Assembly (NCBI RefSeq): GCF_040807025.1
Contig: NC_090967.1
Location: 6,254,001 to 6,318,000, forward strand
Reading direction: 5' to 3'
Source of the DNA: Struthio camelus
Lineage: Eukaryota; Chordata; Aves; Struthioniformes; Struthionidae
DNA length: 64,000 bases
The position numbers were made by a program, and so were the translations under genes. Of this stretch, positions 12,388 to 24,100 are shown one piece after another (the first letter of the stretch is position 1; every line of letters starts with the position of its first letter). The notes below the pieces were generated by a model. It saw only the letters and a list, made by a program, of their open reading frames with translations, did no database searches and was not told the DNA's origin.

Positions 12388-12402
12388 ACAGCAGCCATGT
12401 TG
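12388..12402. promoter_or_regulatory. YY1-like motif in CpG island
   Basis: The word GCAGCCATGTTGG is the complement of CCAACATGGCTGC, a close match to the YY1 consensus (AAnATGGC). Such sites commonly sit just downstream of start sites in CpG-island promoters, on the strand carrying ATGGC, here minus. A minus-strand start near 12.4 kb would be a second candidate promoter for a miR-9 host transcript. Only the motif is seen. Confidence 0.3.
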
Positions 12403-13281
12403 GGCTCCGGTGCGAGCACGGCGCTCGCCGCAGGAGCCGCCGGCCGCCTCGGCGGGGGCGGCAGCGCCGGGAGCCGGCGCCTCGGGTCGGGGCTGCGGGT
12501 GCCCGGCGGGGGGAGCCGGGTCCCCGGGCCCCGCTCGGTGCCGCCGCAGTGGCCCCCGCCCAGCCTGCCCTCCCCGCAGCCCATCCCGGCACACTTGGCA
12601 CGTCGCGCCGGGGCGATCTGAAGGCGCGGGGGGCTCCTGTGCTCCCGGTGCGAGCTGCCAGCCCGGCTCCCCGCCACCCCGGCAACTTCCCACCGTTCCC
12701 GCTAATGCCAGAAATTGCAGCTGCGGGCAGGTTTCGCAGCCCGGCACCTGCACCGCGGCCGGCGCAGCGTCCTTCCTCGCCGCTGTAAATAACACACACC
12801 GGGTAACCGGGACCGGGCACGTCTCAGGGCTGCATTGGACAAGAGCAATGAAATTCCGCAATTACCTTCTCGTCAGACCTGCAAATCCCTCGGAAGCGCT
12901 CCTCACCCGAGCTCACCTGCGGAGGAAAAGAGAGAGAGAAAAATCTCTGTAACGCGAAGCAGCCAACACGACGGCAATCGCTCCAACTTGGAGCAACTTT
13001 CACGGCGAGGCTGGCAGCGCTGTAAGGGGGCGGGCGGTGCCGGTGCCCCGGCCGCGGGCAGTGCCCGGGGAAGGGCTGCAGCCGCTTCCCGGCCATCCGC
13101 GGCCGTTACCGCCTGCCTGCACCGGGCAGGGCATCCGCTCCCCGGACCAGCCCCCACCCAGCCGAGCGGGCAGAGCCGGGCCTCGACCCTTCCCAGAGGG
13201 CAAACCGGGGACACGGCCGGAGAAATAGAGGCAGCCCCGGCAATCCTGGCGTAGGGGCAACCCCACATCCAGGGGTATTTT

Positions 13282-13300
13282 CGTATGTGTGTGTGTGTGT
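13282..13300. repeat. (GT)n microsatellite
   Basis: A short run of GT dinucleotides, about eight units. Confidence 0.8.
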
Positions 13301-13589
13301 GCCGGGGCGGGGGGGATGCGAGCGGCGGCAGCGCGGGGCCTGCAGCCCCCGGGGTGACCGGACTCCCCGCTCTCGCCCGGCTCCGGGGCGGCGGGGAGCC
13401 GGGGCCCGGCACCGAGTCGCCCTCCCACCGCCGCTCCGGGCCACCCCGCTTCCGCCCTCCCCGGTGCCCCGGGAACCGGAGCTGCCCCGGCCGCGGCCCC
13501 GGAGCGAGCCGGCAGCCGCCGCCTCCCCGAGCCGCGGAGCTGCGCGCCCGCCGGGGCTCCCCGCCCGGCCACCTACCCCTCGGAAGCTG

Positions 13590-14170
13590 ATTTTCAACAT
13601 GCTTTTTTTCCAGGAGAGATTTATCTATTTTTTTCCTTTCTTTTTCTTTTTTCTATCTATCTTCTTCTTTTTTTTTTCCCGCCCCATTTTTGCGGTTTGA
13701 TTCCAATGTTGTCGCCGGGAATTATTTGCATTTAAAATGCAACGACTCGTTCCTTGCACATCGCTTCGCAGATCAATTGAATCAGTACCAGCGGATTGAG
13801 AGAGCAGCGGGAAGGGGGGCTAGATCCCGAGGAAAAGGGGGTGCAAAGCCCGAGCAGAATTTGCCCAAACTGCTACCAGCTTGGAAATATCGATGTGTAC
13901 GAAAACTAAAGGTTTAACAGACCTTCGAATTTGTTTTATTTCCGTAGTTGTTGTCACCCAAAGATGTTGTGGCAACAAAGACTGGGAGGGTATTTGACGT
14001 TCATATTTTTGGCCTGTTCCCGTGCAGAAATATTCTTCCTAAATCCTGCACACGCTTTGTAAAGATTGATCTCTCTAAAGGCAATAATAGCCTGCCTTGG
14101 AAAGTGCTTAGAAAGAAAATCTGATTTTATATTTATCCGCCTAGGATATCGCTCCTAAGCCCGTCGAAGG
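13590..14170. promoter_or_regulatory. Large AT-rich conserved-looking island with octamer
   Basis: The largest AT-rich block between miR-9 and MEF2B. It begins with a polypyrimidine tract (13612-13680), then has a perfect POU octamer ATTTGCAT at 13724-13731, a GTTGTGGCAACAAAG word near 13967 (SOX-like ACAAAG) and several TAAT words. I see no open frame with meaning. A neural enhancer for the miR-9 gene is a reasonable inference, because miR-9 paralogues in human lie among neural enhancers. Confidence 0.4.
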
Positions 14171-17100
14171 GCACGCACAGCACTTCCTGCAACTAATACC
14201 GAGGAGGGTGACTGGAAATCAGACAACAAAACCACTCCAACCCGAACTGGGGGCCAAATGCTTTCCTCGACGCACGGCAGATATTTTTCTGTGCGGTAAA
14301 ACAACGGTGCGGAAATCCCCGCCGTGCTCGCTCGGGCAGAGGCAGGCGCTTTAGCACAAGAACAACCCGTGTTACTTTTTTAGAAAATTTTTTTTTTCCA
14401 GAGTAACCGAAATCAGCCCTTTTGTGACGGGGAAAATATCCTAGATTTCCGCGGCTAGGAACACAGCCTCGGAGCACGGATGGCATTTCCTCGAGGGTCA
14501 GAAGGGGCTAGAAAAGACGCGCACACAAAATAACGAACCGGCGACCCCCTCATCCCCGTGCAGCTTCAAATCCCCTCGCCTCCAGGTTCCTAAGCCCCTT
14601 TCCCCCCAAAATAAAAACATATCTGCACAACAGCAACTTCGCTCCAAAGCCGGCTCCGCGGTGGTGCGCCTCGGGAGCCCCTTACCTCCGGCAGCGGCAC
14701 CGGGCAGGGCCGTCCGTCCCGGGAACCCCGGGCTATAAACCCCGGGTCGCTTTTGTAAGTTTGCCAGAGTTTCCCCCGGCTCTCCCCTTTTGTGTCCCAT
14801 TGCCATCTAGAGGCCCTGATTAATTAATTTCACACTGTAGCCCCGGAGAAAATTTTCCCACAAACAAGTGGCCGGGAAGACATGTAGCCCCAAAGAAAAG
14901 GAGTCAACATCAAGTTCAACAGCATGCGGGAAGGCGATTTCCATAACAATCGCGTCTGAGCGAGCAGAAGTGCTCCCGGCGAGGGGGCCGGCGGCAGCCC
15001 CTGCGCACACAGCCGCCCGCGCTTTCCCAGGCTCCCTAACAATCACACACTGTTTGTCTTACAGATGCCAACGTTTGGGCATGGAGGTTGCCTTATGATA
15101 ACAGAAATAATGAACAGGGCTGGGGAAGGGGGGCTAGGAAGAGCTGAGGAGAGGGGGGAAATGAAGCACTTGGGGCAGGAGCGGCGGGGGGTGGGGGAGA
15201 AACAGGGGGAAAAAGGGAGAGATACAAAGCGGCCCCGGCGCACCGGGACACGCCGGGCTGCGCGGCCCCGCCGCCGCCCCGGCACCGACCTGTTGAGCCC
15301 CAACGGGAGCCCCCGGGCCGGGCAGGGCCCGCGGCGGAGGCGGCCGGGACGCCGCAGCGCCCAGCCCGGCGGAGCTGCCCGGGCTCGGCTTTACCCCCGA
15401 AGCGGGGACTTTCTGCGGGGCAAGGCGCGGCGGGGAAGCAGGGGACGGAGCCGGGCTAGGGGGGGACGGAGCCGGGCTAGGGGGGGACTTTGCCCAAGTT
15501 TGGTGCGACACCCTCCCCCCCCGCCCCGGCGCCACGCGTTTTCCCACAGCCCCCGGGGAGCGGGGGGTCCCTGGGCCGGGCAGCGGGGGCCGGAGCCCGG
15601 GGTGGCCGAGGCGGTGGTGGACGTGTCCTGCAACCCAAGCAGCTGGGCTCCGCCGGGCATTGTCCCCACGGAGCCCGTGGCCATTGTTCCCGGCGCTGCG
15701 GGAGCCGGAGGAAGGGCAGCTTTCCACGCCTCGGGCCCCTCCTCGCCCCCACCCCGACACTCGCACCGGGCTGGCCGAACTGCAGCCTTTAATCCCGGAA
15801 AAAAATGAAATAAAATGACAAAATAACCACCACCCCCGAAAAGCCCAGGTGAGGGGAGGCTCGGCCTCCCCCCTTCCTCCCCCCCCGCGGACTTCCTCCA
15901 ACTTGGGAGAACTGGCCGGGGGGAGCGGCCGGGCCGCCGGGGAGGGGGCGGCTGCCGGTGCCCGGCTCCCGGCGCCCCCGGCCGGGGAGTTCATTGCAGG
16001 GCAGGGAGAGGGAAGCGGAGACGAAAGGGGAGTTGGGGGGTATTTACCTCCCTCCGCACATCTGCATCCTTACTGATTTAGCGACAGCGTGCGCCGAGAG
16101 CCGCCGGGCACCGGCACCGGCACCCTCCCGGGGCGGGGGCTGGGGCAAGCGGCACCGGGCAGGAGGCGGAACCGAGAGAAATCCACCCGGGGAGCCGATG
16201 CGGAGCGGGAGAGCCGGGCTGCGGCTCCCGGAGAGCGCTGCCAGGAGCAGGGCTGTGGGAAGCGGAGCCCCCGCGATCACGTTGCCTTTACGTGGGGTTA
16301 AATAGATACGTCTGCTCGGGGCTTTAACGGGAGGCACCTCCGGCCCGGGGAGCCGGGCAGCCCCGACCCCCGCGGCGGCGGCGGCCGGGCCCCCTGGGGG
16401 CGGCGATACTGCCCAAACATCCATTTTGTCCCTTTTGGAAATGGAGATGGGAGAGAGGAGGGAAAACGCTCTTTTTTTTTTTTTTTTCCTTTCTCCATAT
16501 TTTACTACGTAAGGCATGACGTCCTCGCGTCGGGAGCAGGATAGGTTAGCCCTGCGCTGGTGGTAATGCATGGGGTTTGGGGGGGGCGAGGGAGGCGGTG
16601 GCGACTCTGGGAGAAAACCTAAAAATAACGGGGATTTTATTAAAAAAAAATAACCGTGACCCCGCTGGGTGCAGTCCCGCAGGGGCAGCGGGAGGCAGGG
16701 CCGGGGGGGCCGGATCCGGATCCGCCAAGCGGCTCCGCCGGGCTCCGAGCGGTGCGGGACCGTCAGGGCTCGGGCACCCGCCGGGACCGGGGGGGCCAGA
16801 TCCGGAGCGGGCTGGGGCTGGCGCAGCCGCTGCGGCAGGAGGACGCTGGCAGCGCTGCGACGAGGCTCCGCCGTGCCAGCTTCACCCCGGTGCACCGGGA
16901 GCGCCGTGCCGCAGGCGTGCCCGGGCCCAGAGCTGCTCCCGAGCCTGTGCCGGATTTTTCCTCTATCTGTGCAAATTCAGCAGAAATTGACTATTTTGCA
17001 ACTAAAAAAAAGAGACATTTTAAGCGACCGCAAAATCCTGTGCTGCTAATACCTCTCAGCTCCGAAGTGGCCGGGAGCAGAGAGCGACCGCTCCCTTTGG

Positions 17101-19239
17101 CGCACCGGGATTTTCGTAGCGCTCTAAAAATTGGTGTCCGCAAATGCGACGTTGCCCCCACCCCGAGGAGGGGGTCTGCTCCCGAAATCCGGCCTGCGGG
17201 TCAACGGGACTAGAAAAACCTTGCCGCAAAACGAGCCGGGGAGCGGTGCTGGCGTCGGCCGCGCTCCGGAGCGAGGAAGCGCGGGGGGCTGCGCACCCAC
17301 CTTCCGAGCCGGCACCGAGCCCGGGCCGCCGGGGCGCAGCTCCCCTCCCGGTGCAGGCGGAGCGGCGCCCCCAGCTCTGCCGCCCCAGGGCCCGGCGCTG
17401 CCGGAGAGCTTTGCCGGGCTCCGTGCTTTCCTCTAATGAGCTCCGCTTATGCATTTCCCCCTCAACGAATATTTCTCCCGGCGGGGCTGGGGGCCGGCGG
17501 GGTGCGCTACTCCGGTCTCCCGCCGCCCGCCCCGTCTAACCGGGTCTTCGCATGGAGCCGGCCGGGCGGCTCCCCGCACTGCCCCGTGTCTGACCGCCCA
17601 GCACCCCCGCGGCCGGATCCCGAACCCCACGCGTGTCCGCGGTCCCCTCCGCCGGGGCCTTGTCCTGAAACCGCCTCGCTCACCGGCTCCTCCAGCCCCG
17701 CGGTACCGAGCACACCTCGGGCCCGGTCCCTCCCGGCGAGGGAAGCAGCGTATTTTGGCTTCCTGATAACGTTTTGATCAAAAATTCATTAAGAGGAGCG
17801 CTCCACGCAGCGCTATGAATATTTTAGTGCTTTTGCAAAACAACAAAGTGGGTGTTCGTGGGGGGAGAGGGGCCCGGGAGCCGCCGGGGCCGGCACGGCC
17901 CCCTTTCTGTACCGGAGAGGCGGGAAGAAGAGCTGCGAGACGAGCCGGGTCGCCCAGGACACCCCTGTCCCCTGGGGGCCGGACTCGCACCCCGCCCCGA
18001 GCCTCGCCGCCAGCCCTAATCCCCCGTAATCCACCGCCAGCCCGAGGCTCATTTCCTTTTCGTTAGAGATCATTAAACAGCTCCACAAAACCCTGGGGCT
18101 GGGACCGGTTCCGGCATCAGGAGGGGGCCGGTCCACCCCGTCGGGTCAGGGCCGGGCAGTCCGGAGCCACCCCTCCGTGGAATCAGGCAGTGCCCGGTGC
18201 GGAGCACCCCTGTCGGGTCCCGGTCCCCTCCCGGCCCCGGCAGGACCGCCTGGCCCTGGATCCCATCCCATCCCCACCCAGGGCATTCCCCCAGTAGTGC
18301 CACGGCCCCCAGGGACAGGGGGCATCAGCCCAAAACAGCCTTTTCCAGCACCCGTCCAGCTGGGATCCGATGCTGCGGGGCTGCTCTCCCTTGGTTCCAG
18401 GGAGGGGATGGTCCCCCCCCAAACTAGATCCATCCCCATTTCCCCCAGCGAGGGAGCACTGAGATTGCAATGCCCACACAGAGCCCCAACGGCACGTTCT
18501 CTCCCCAGCAGCTGCTGCCAAAGCGCCCCGGAAAGGATCCGGCACCAAGGGGAGGATGAGACACCTCCAGCTCTGCAGCCCAGAGCACCGGAGCCCAGCA
18601 TCCGGCCTTCCCTGCAGCGGCACAGCCCCTGCCATGCTGGGCCTGCAGGTAACGGGACTTTACTGGCGCAGCTCACGGGCCAGCTGGGAATGGGGCACTT
18701 CGGGCCGCAGAGCGGGAAGCGACAGAGGTGAGAAGATGCCCCGGCCACGCCACCGTGCAGCATGATGATGCTGGCAGGTGGGGGATATGGAGTGAGCTCA
18801 GGTGCCCATCTCTTCCCAGCATCATCCCGAGCCCTATCCCCCCAACCTGGGGCGATCTAGAGCTGCATGGAGCTGAGGGTCCCTCACTGCAGCTTTTGGG
18901 TCTTGCTCGATGGCGTGTCCCACCAGCAGGTCCATGCCGTGCCTGGGGGACACTCAACTGTGGGGAAAAGAGATGGGCAGGGGTGCGAGACCACCTCAGT
19001 GCAAGTCTGAAGGTGGCCTGGGGGCTCCCTCCACCCATCCCACTGGGATTTAGAGCCGGGACCTGTCGCAGCGGGGCATTACTGGACCTGCAGGCAGCCA
19101 GGGTGATGCGTGGCTCCAGTCCAACTCCGGGTCTCCCGTCGCTGCCCTCCGCGTCCCAACAGACGCTCCCGGGTCCCCGTGGCAGGATGTGGCGAGGCTC
19201 CCCGGCAGCCCCAGCCCCTCCCCGGGGCTCACCTCGCCC

Positions 19240-19400
19240 TGACATTTCCTGGCGTTCATTCCATGCCAGTGGGTTGCCATAGCAAATCTAAATCTTACAA
19301 ACAAAATGAGGAGAAAAGCCTTATTAGCATATATTCAAATGAACCATGCAATAATGCAAACCATAAATCATGCAGTCATTGCTATTCAATCAGTGTCTAA
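19240..19400. promoter_or_regulatory. AT-rich island with RFX X-box and POU/homeodomain words
   Basis: The sequence has a near-perfect X-box, GTTGCCATAGCAAA at 19273-19286 (consensus GTNRCC-RGYAAC), followed by TATTAGCATATATTC and repeated AATCATGCA/ATGCAAA words. X-boxes are bound by ciliary RFX factors. The block is isolated in GC-rich DNA 1.2 kb beyond the MEF2B poly(A) site. It looks like a conserved enhancer, but conservation is not tested. Confidence 0.4.
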
Positions 19401-20561
19401 CCCCAGCCCCCACACTTTCCCTGGGTGTCTCTGTTCCTCTTTGCACTCAGAAACCCGTTCCCAGCTGGAAAGCCATCCTAGGGCAGCCCGCAGATCCCTC
19501 CGGCAGCCAAATAGCCCGGGGTTGGGAGCTGTTGGCCAGGTGAGACCCCATCCCCTTTCACTGCCCAGGAGGACCTGGGCCATAGTCACCCACCAGGCAG
19601 CCTGAGCCTCCACCGCCCTGGGCCTCCCTCTTCCGCCTGGGACATAGAGGCCTTGCAGCTGTGCCTGCAGGCTCCCAGGGCTGGGGGTGCCCTGATTCCC
19701 CCCTCCTGCCCTGCTGAGGGCAGAGCCCCAGAGCAGTGACTGCACAGGGTCCCCAGCAGAGGATTTCCTCAAGGCAGGCCCCAGAGCTGGGCTGTGGCAG
19801 GCTCCTCACAAGCAAGGAGACAGGCCCTAATCCGGGCTGGGTATTTATGTCCCCCTCCAGGCTCTGTTAAACCGGACAAACTCTTCCCAGGACTAATCTC
19901 CCTCCCGTGTTTTAATCTTGAAGCTCTGCTGCAGGTAATCTCCCTGGAGCTGCCTGGCTGCGAGGCAGCCACGTTCGCCACGGCAGAGGGGCTCCATCCC
20001 ACCCGGGGGCTGCCACAGGGCCAGAGAGGGATCATGCCTGGGAGACAGCCCCCCGTGAAGCCAGCCCCAGCAGGCAATGCCAAACTCCAGTCTCCAGGAG
20101 CCCCCCCCCCGCCCCGCTCTCCTTCCCCTCCCTTACCTGCACCCACGAGGCCAGGAGCACAGGGGGCACATTGCAGGGGGCACATTGCAGGGCCCACAAG
20201 GCATTGCCCACCCTTGGGAGCACCAAAAAACCTGGCCCTGGCCCAGCCCTGGGCTATAAGAGAGGCAGCGCAGGTGGTGGGCAGGTACCTCCAGCCCCGT
20301 TAACCCCACGCCTGCCCCCACTGATGCAGATCTTAAGGGTACAGGAGAGAGTTTTCTTCCCACTCTTCTTCACCAGCTGGGAGCGCTCTGCCTTGCCAGC
20401 TCCCAGCCCTGCTCCTGCAGCAGGCTGCAAAGCTGAGACCTGACACATGTTTCCTGGGGTCTCCCAGGGAGCCGAACAGCCCAGGTCAAACCACAGGGAC
20501 CTGAAAAGAGTTACTCAGCCCTGCAAGAAGCTCACACCACAAGCCTGGACACCCCCAGATC

Positions 20562-20567
20562 TTTATT
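20562..20567 (-). terminator. MEF2B: MEF2B poly(A) signal
   Basis: AATAAA on the minus strand, 580 bases after the MEF2B stop codon. It is the only canonical signal I noticed in the downstream stretch and would place the transcript end near 20545. Confidence 0.75.
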
Positions 20568-21148
20568 GGTGAGAACGTAATAAATAGAAAAGAGTCCCTG
20601 GGCTGGCGGAGTGGCGTACACTGGCCTGGGCCGGCTCTGCGCAGACCCTCTGCCCTCCCGCGCTGGGCTGGGGGCCGCAGGGCAGCCCACTGCCGCCGCG
20701 TGCAAGGTTAGGCTGGCTGCTGTACGGTGCCGGCGCGCTCAGTCCTGCTGCCACCCCGTGGCATTTCGCAGCCATTCCCGCTCGGTGGGGACACACTCGT
20801 GCGGGGATGGCTGGACGGACGGGGTTACATGCTGCAGCCCGGCGCCATCCAGGCCGCGCGGACCCTGCAGCCGGGCACAGAGAACCACGGGGAAGCGCTG
20901 CAAAGAGGGGGACGGGCTGCTTGTGCGGGGACACTGGGGCAGGGGACAGGGTCTGCTGTGAGTTACGGCCCTGGCATCTGGGACAGAGCCCCGAGGGAAA
21001 CCCTGCCGTGCCACGTGCCCCGCTGCAGCATTGCAAAGGGCGCGGGGGCTTCCCAGGGACTCGGCTGCTGGCCCAGGATGGGCTAAAAGCAGGGGGCTGC
21101 TCCCCCAGTATGTACACGTAGCCAGGCCCCTGCACCCCCGTAGCCTTG

Positions 21149-24100
21149 CTATCTCTGCCAAGTGTCCATGGCCTGCACGCGCCGCACGGGGACCGCAGCC
21201 CGCTGCTCCTCTGCCAGCGGCCGGGACAGGCCCAGGGGGTAGGGGTAGCCCTTTGTGTAGTCCTCCCGCGGCTGGAGGTCCCCAGGGCCTCGGGGGGCTT
21301 CACTCAGGGAGGACAGGCTGCCCAGGGGAGGTTGGGGGGGCCCCGAGGGGCAGCTGAGCCCCGGAGAAACCCGCTCCGACTTGATGCTGATGGCTTGGTG
21401 CTGCAGGGGGCTGCTGGGAGCCGGGGATGGCTCTTCGGTGGGGATGATCCTGCTACTGACCCTGGGGAAAGAAGGGAGACAGGGTGAGGCTGGGTATCCC
21501 TGTGCAGCATCCCTCGCAGAGGAGCACAAGGTGGGGACAGGCAGGATCTCGTGCCGCCTTTCCTCCCGAGCCGTGTTGAGACCCACCAAACTCACCACGC
21601 GTACCAGCTCCAGCCAATTGCTCGTTCCTGACCTGCTCTAGACCAAAGCCCGGGACCCAGCAGGGCTGCGACGTTGCCGACCCAGCCAAGCACCCGCTTC
21701 CCAGGCAGCCTCCCACCCACACGCCTGGCACGGCTGCTGGGAGCCTGGTACGTGCTGGTGGGGGGAGATGGGGGCCAGGTCCCCTGGGGCAAATCCAGTT
21801 TTAAATAGTCTCTGCCAGCAGCGGGCTGAGCTGGGACCCGGTGGGTGGGAGGGTTCCCAGGGGCAGCGGGGCCCCGGCGCTGGGACCGCAGTCCCACGCG
21901 TGGGGGGAAATGTGCTCCTCCTGAGCACCCCGGCTCCCTTTTTGGGGCAGAAACCGGGCAGAGGCCAGTGTGGGACTGCTCCGACTTCCCTGTGCCAGGG
22001 CTGGGCTTTGGGTGCTGGGGTCCCGGCGGTGCCCAGGAGCAGTGCTGGAAGGTGGCATCCACAGGGGCAGCAGCTCCCCAAGGACAGGCTCAGACCCTCA
22101 CGCCGGTTCCCCCGTCCGCAGCCCCCACCCCAGGGCTGGACCCTGCACTGCGGGCGGCCGTTCCCTGTGCCCGCCGGCGCGCTGCCCGCAGCGGTCCTCA
22201 CCCCAGCGCTGCCATGTCCCGCGGATGCTGCCAGGAAGCGGCGGTGCCGGGCTGCAGGAAGCCGGGGGGGGCCGGGGCCTCGCCAGCCCCATACTCTGCT
22301 GAGCGGGAGGCCGAGAGTGAGCAGGAGCCCCCGGCCAGGGCTGGGGGCCGGGGCTGGCCCGGAGCAGGGGGGGGTCAGGGCTTACCCGCTTGGGCCGAGG
22401 CGAGGAAGGGGAAGCCAGTGAGGCCGTGGTTCGCAACGCTGGCGCTGCCCGGGGCGAGCACGGGGCTCAGGGTCTGCAGGCTGGGGTAGAGTGGTCGCTG
22501 CGGGGACACGGCGGTGCCTTCTCGTCAGGTGGCATCTCCCTCCCAGGGGCCTTCCCACCCCTGCGCCCCCCCCAGCAGAGTCGTGGGATGGGGATGGAGA
22601 CGGGGATGGGGACGGGGCTTTTCGGGCGGCAGGAGAGAAGCGCTGGAAATCCTCACCGGGGCACGGTGGGGAGGGGGGTGGAAATGCCCGCATGGCCCCC
22701 AGGGAGCCTGGGCAGGGACCTGGGGGGCTTTGGGATGCAACCCCTGGGGGACTGGGGTGCAAGCAGCCGGGGGGCTGGGTGAAACGGGGTGGGGGGAAGC
22801 GCTGCATCCACCAGCCCGGCTCCTGGGGCAGCGCGTCCCCCCTGTGTCGGCCAGGGCAGCGGGTACCGCAGGGACCGGGTGCCCTGCCGGGACCCCCGCG
22901 GCACTCACCGCCGCACTCACACCACTCCTGCCGCTCGCCAGGCTGCCGTGGGCTTCTCCGCGGCGCCCCTCGGCCCCCAGGTAAAGAGGGGGAGGCGTCT
23001 TGGTAGCCAGGGCTCGGCTGAGGTTGCCGGGAGAGAAGAGGGGGTAGCCGACACCTGGAAGGAGAGAGGGAGGGGGGATGCGCAGGGCGGCCCCGGAGAG
23101 CAGCCGCGGCAGAGGGACGGGGCTGCCGGGGGCTCCAGTCCTCGTGGCCGCCGTGCCCAGGCGTCACAGGGGCCGGATGCGAGGCCGCGGCCGGGGCCGC
23201 GCGGTGCTTGCACGGGGCCGTGCGTCGCCCTGCGCCGCTGCGCCTGCAAACCCACTTCCTGCACCGGGCCGGCCCGGGGGGGCCCCGGGCTGCCGCCTCG
23301 CACCTGGGCTGCGGCCACCGCCCCCGGCCGGCTGCGGCCGCGCTACGGCGGCGCTGCACCAGCAGCGGAAGCGACGCACCAAGGCGGCCGCCCGGCCTGG
23401 ACCGCGCGGCGTGCACGCCACCCCGGGCGGGCTGTGGGGCGACCACCGCCAGCCCCGGCCCCGGCTCAGAGCCAGTGGCCGGGACCCATCGTCGCCGGCC
23501 GAGGGGGGTGGCAGCTGCAAAATCCGCACGCCGGCCCGGGAGCATCGCGGTGCAGGCGGGCACGGTGCAAGGCGAAACCGCTCCTTACCCGGCCGCCCCC
23601 GTGCCACCTCGGGGGTTTCCACTGGTCAAGCCCCAGCGTCACTTTTTCCAGCCGCTTTTGCACCGAGCGGCACCGGGGGTGGATGAGGGCCCCCCCCTGC
23701 GCCCCGGCCGCCCGGCCCCGAGGGCAGCGGATGCTCGGGGTGCCCTGGGGCCACCTGGGCGCGTGGCGGTGGCCGTGACTCAGCGCGGTGCAGGAAGCAG
23801 CTGGAGGGCGGCCGGGGCCGGCGATGCCGCAGCTGCCGCCCGGCGCTACCTGCCCTCGCCCACGTGCCGGCCCCGGCCCCGTTGCCGGCACGGCCCGGTA
23901 AGTCCCCAGGAGATGCTGCCGGAGGAGCTTTGCATGCAGCGGCCGGGGAAAACCCCCGCGGGACGCGGGATGCGCCACTGGGCCGGCGCGCGGTGCACGC
24001 AAGCAGGCGAGGCTGGGAAGCCGCGGCGGCCGGGGAGCCCCGCCGTGCACCTTGCCGGCCGTCCCCAGGGCTCGCGCGGCTTCTGCTGGCTGCAACGAGA

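Larger units (their letters stand above)
7865..20540. other. Intergenic between miR-9 and MEF2B: CpG islands plus AT-rich islands
   Basis: No protein gene is supported. About 8.5-13.5 kb and 15.2-18 kb are very CpG-rich and give long open frames on both strands (up to about 600 codons), which is expected from composition and not evidence of coding. AT-rich islands lie at about 11250-11390, 13590-14450, 14800-15120, 16460-16640, 16960-17150, 17740-17850 and 19240-19400. The CpG-rich parts upstream of the minus-strand miR-9 hairpin are the natural place for its promoter. Confidence 0.6.

Noticed and set aside
11573-12952. A 459-codon plus-strand frame with a 286-codon minus-strand frame opposite.
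   Set aside because: Both strands are open because stop codons are rare at this GC content. No recognisable protein and no convincing splice or start context.
22382-23563. A 393-codon minus-strand frame across MEF2B introns and exons.
   Set aside because: It reads through intron sequence; the MEF2B exon model in consistent phase explains the coding parts. Only short pieces match MEF2B.
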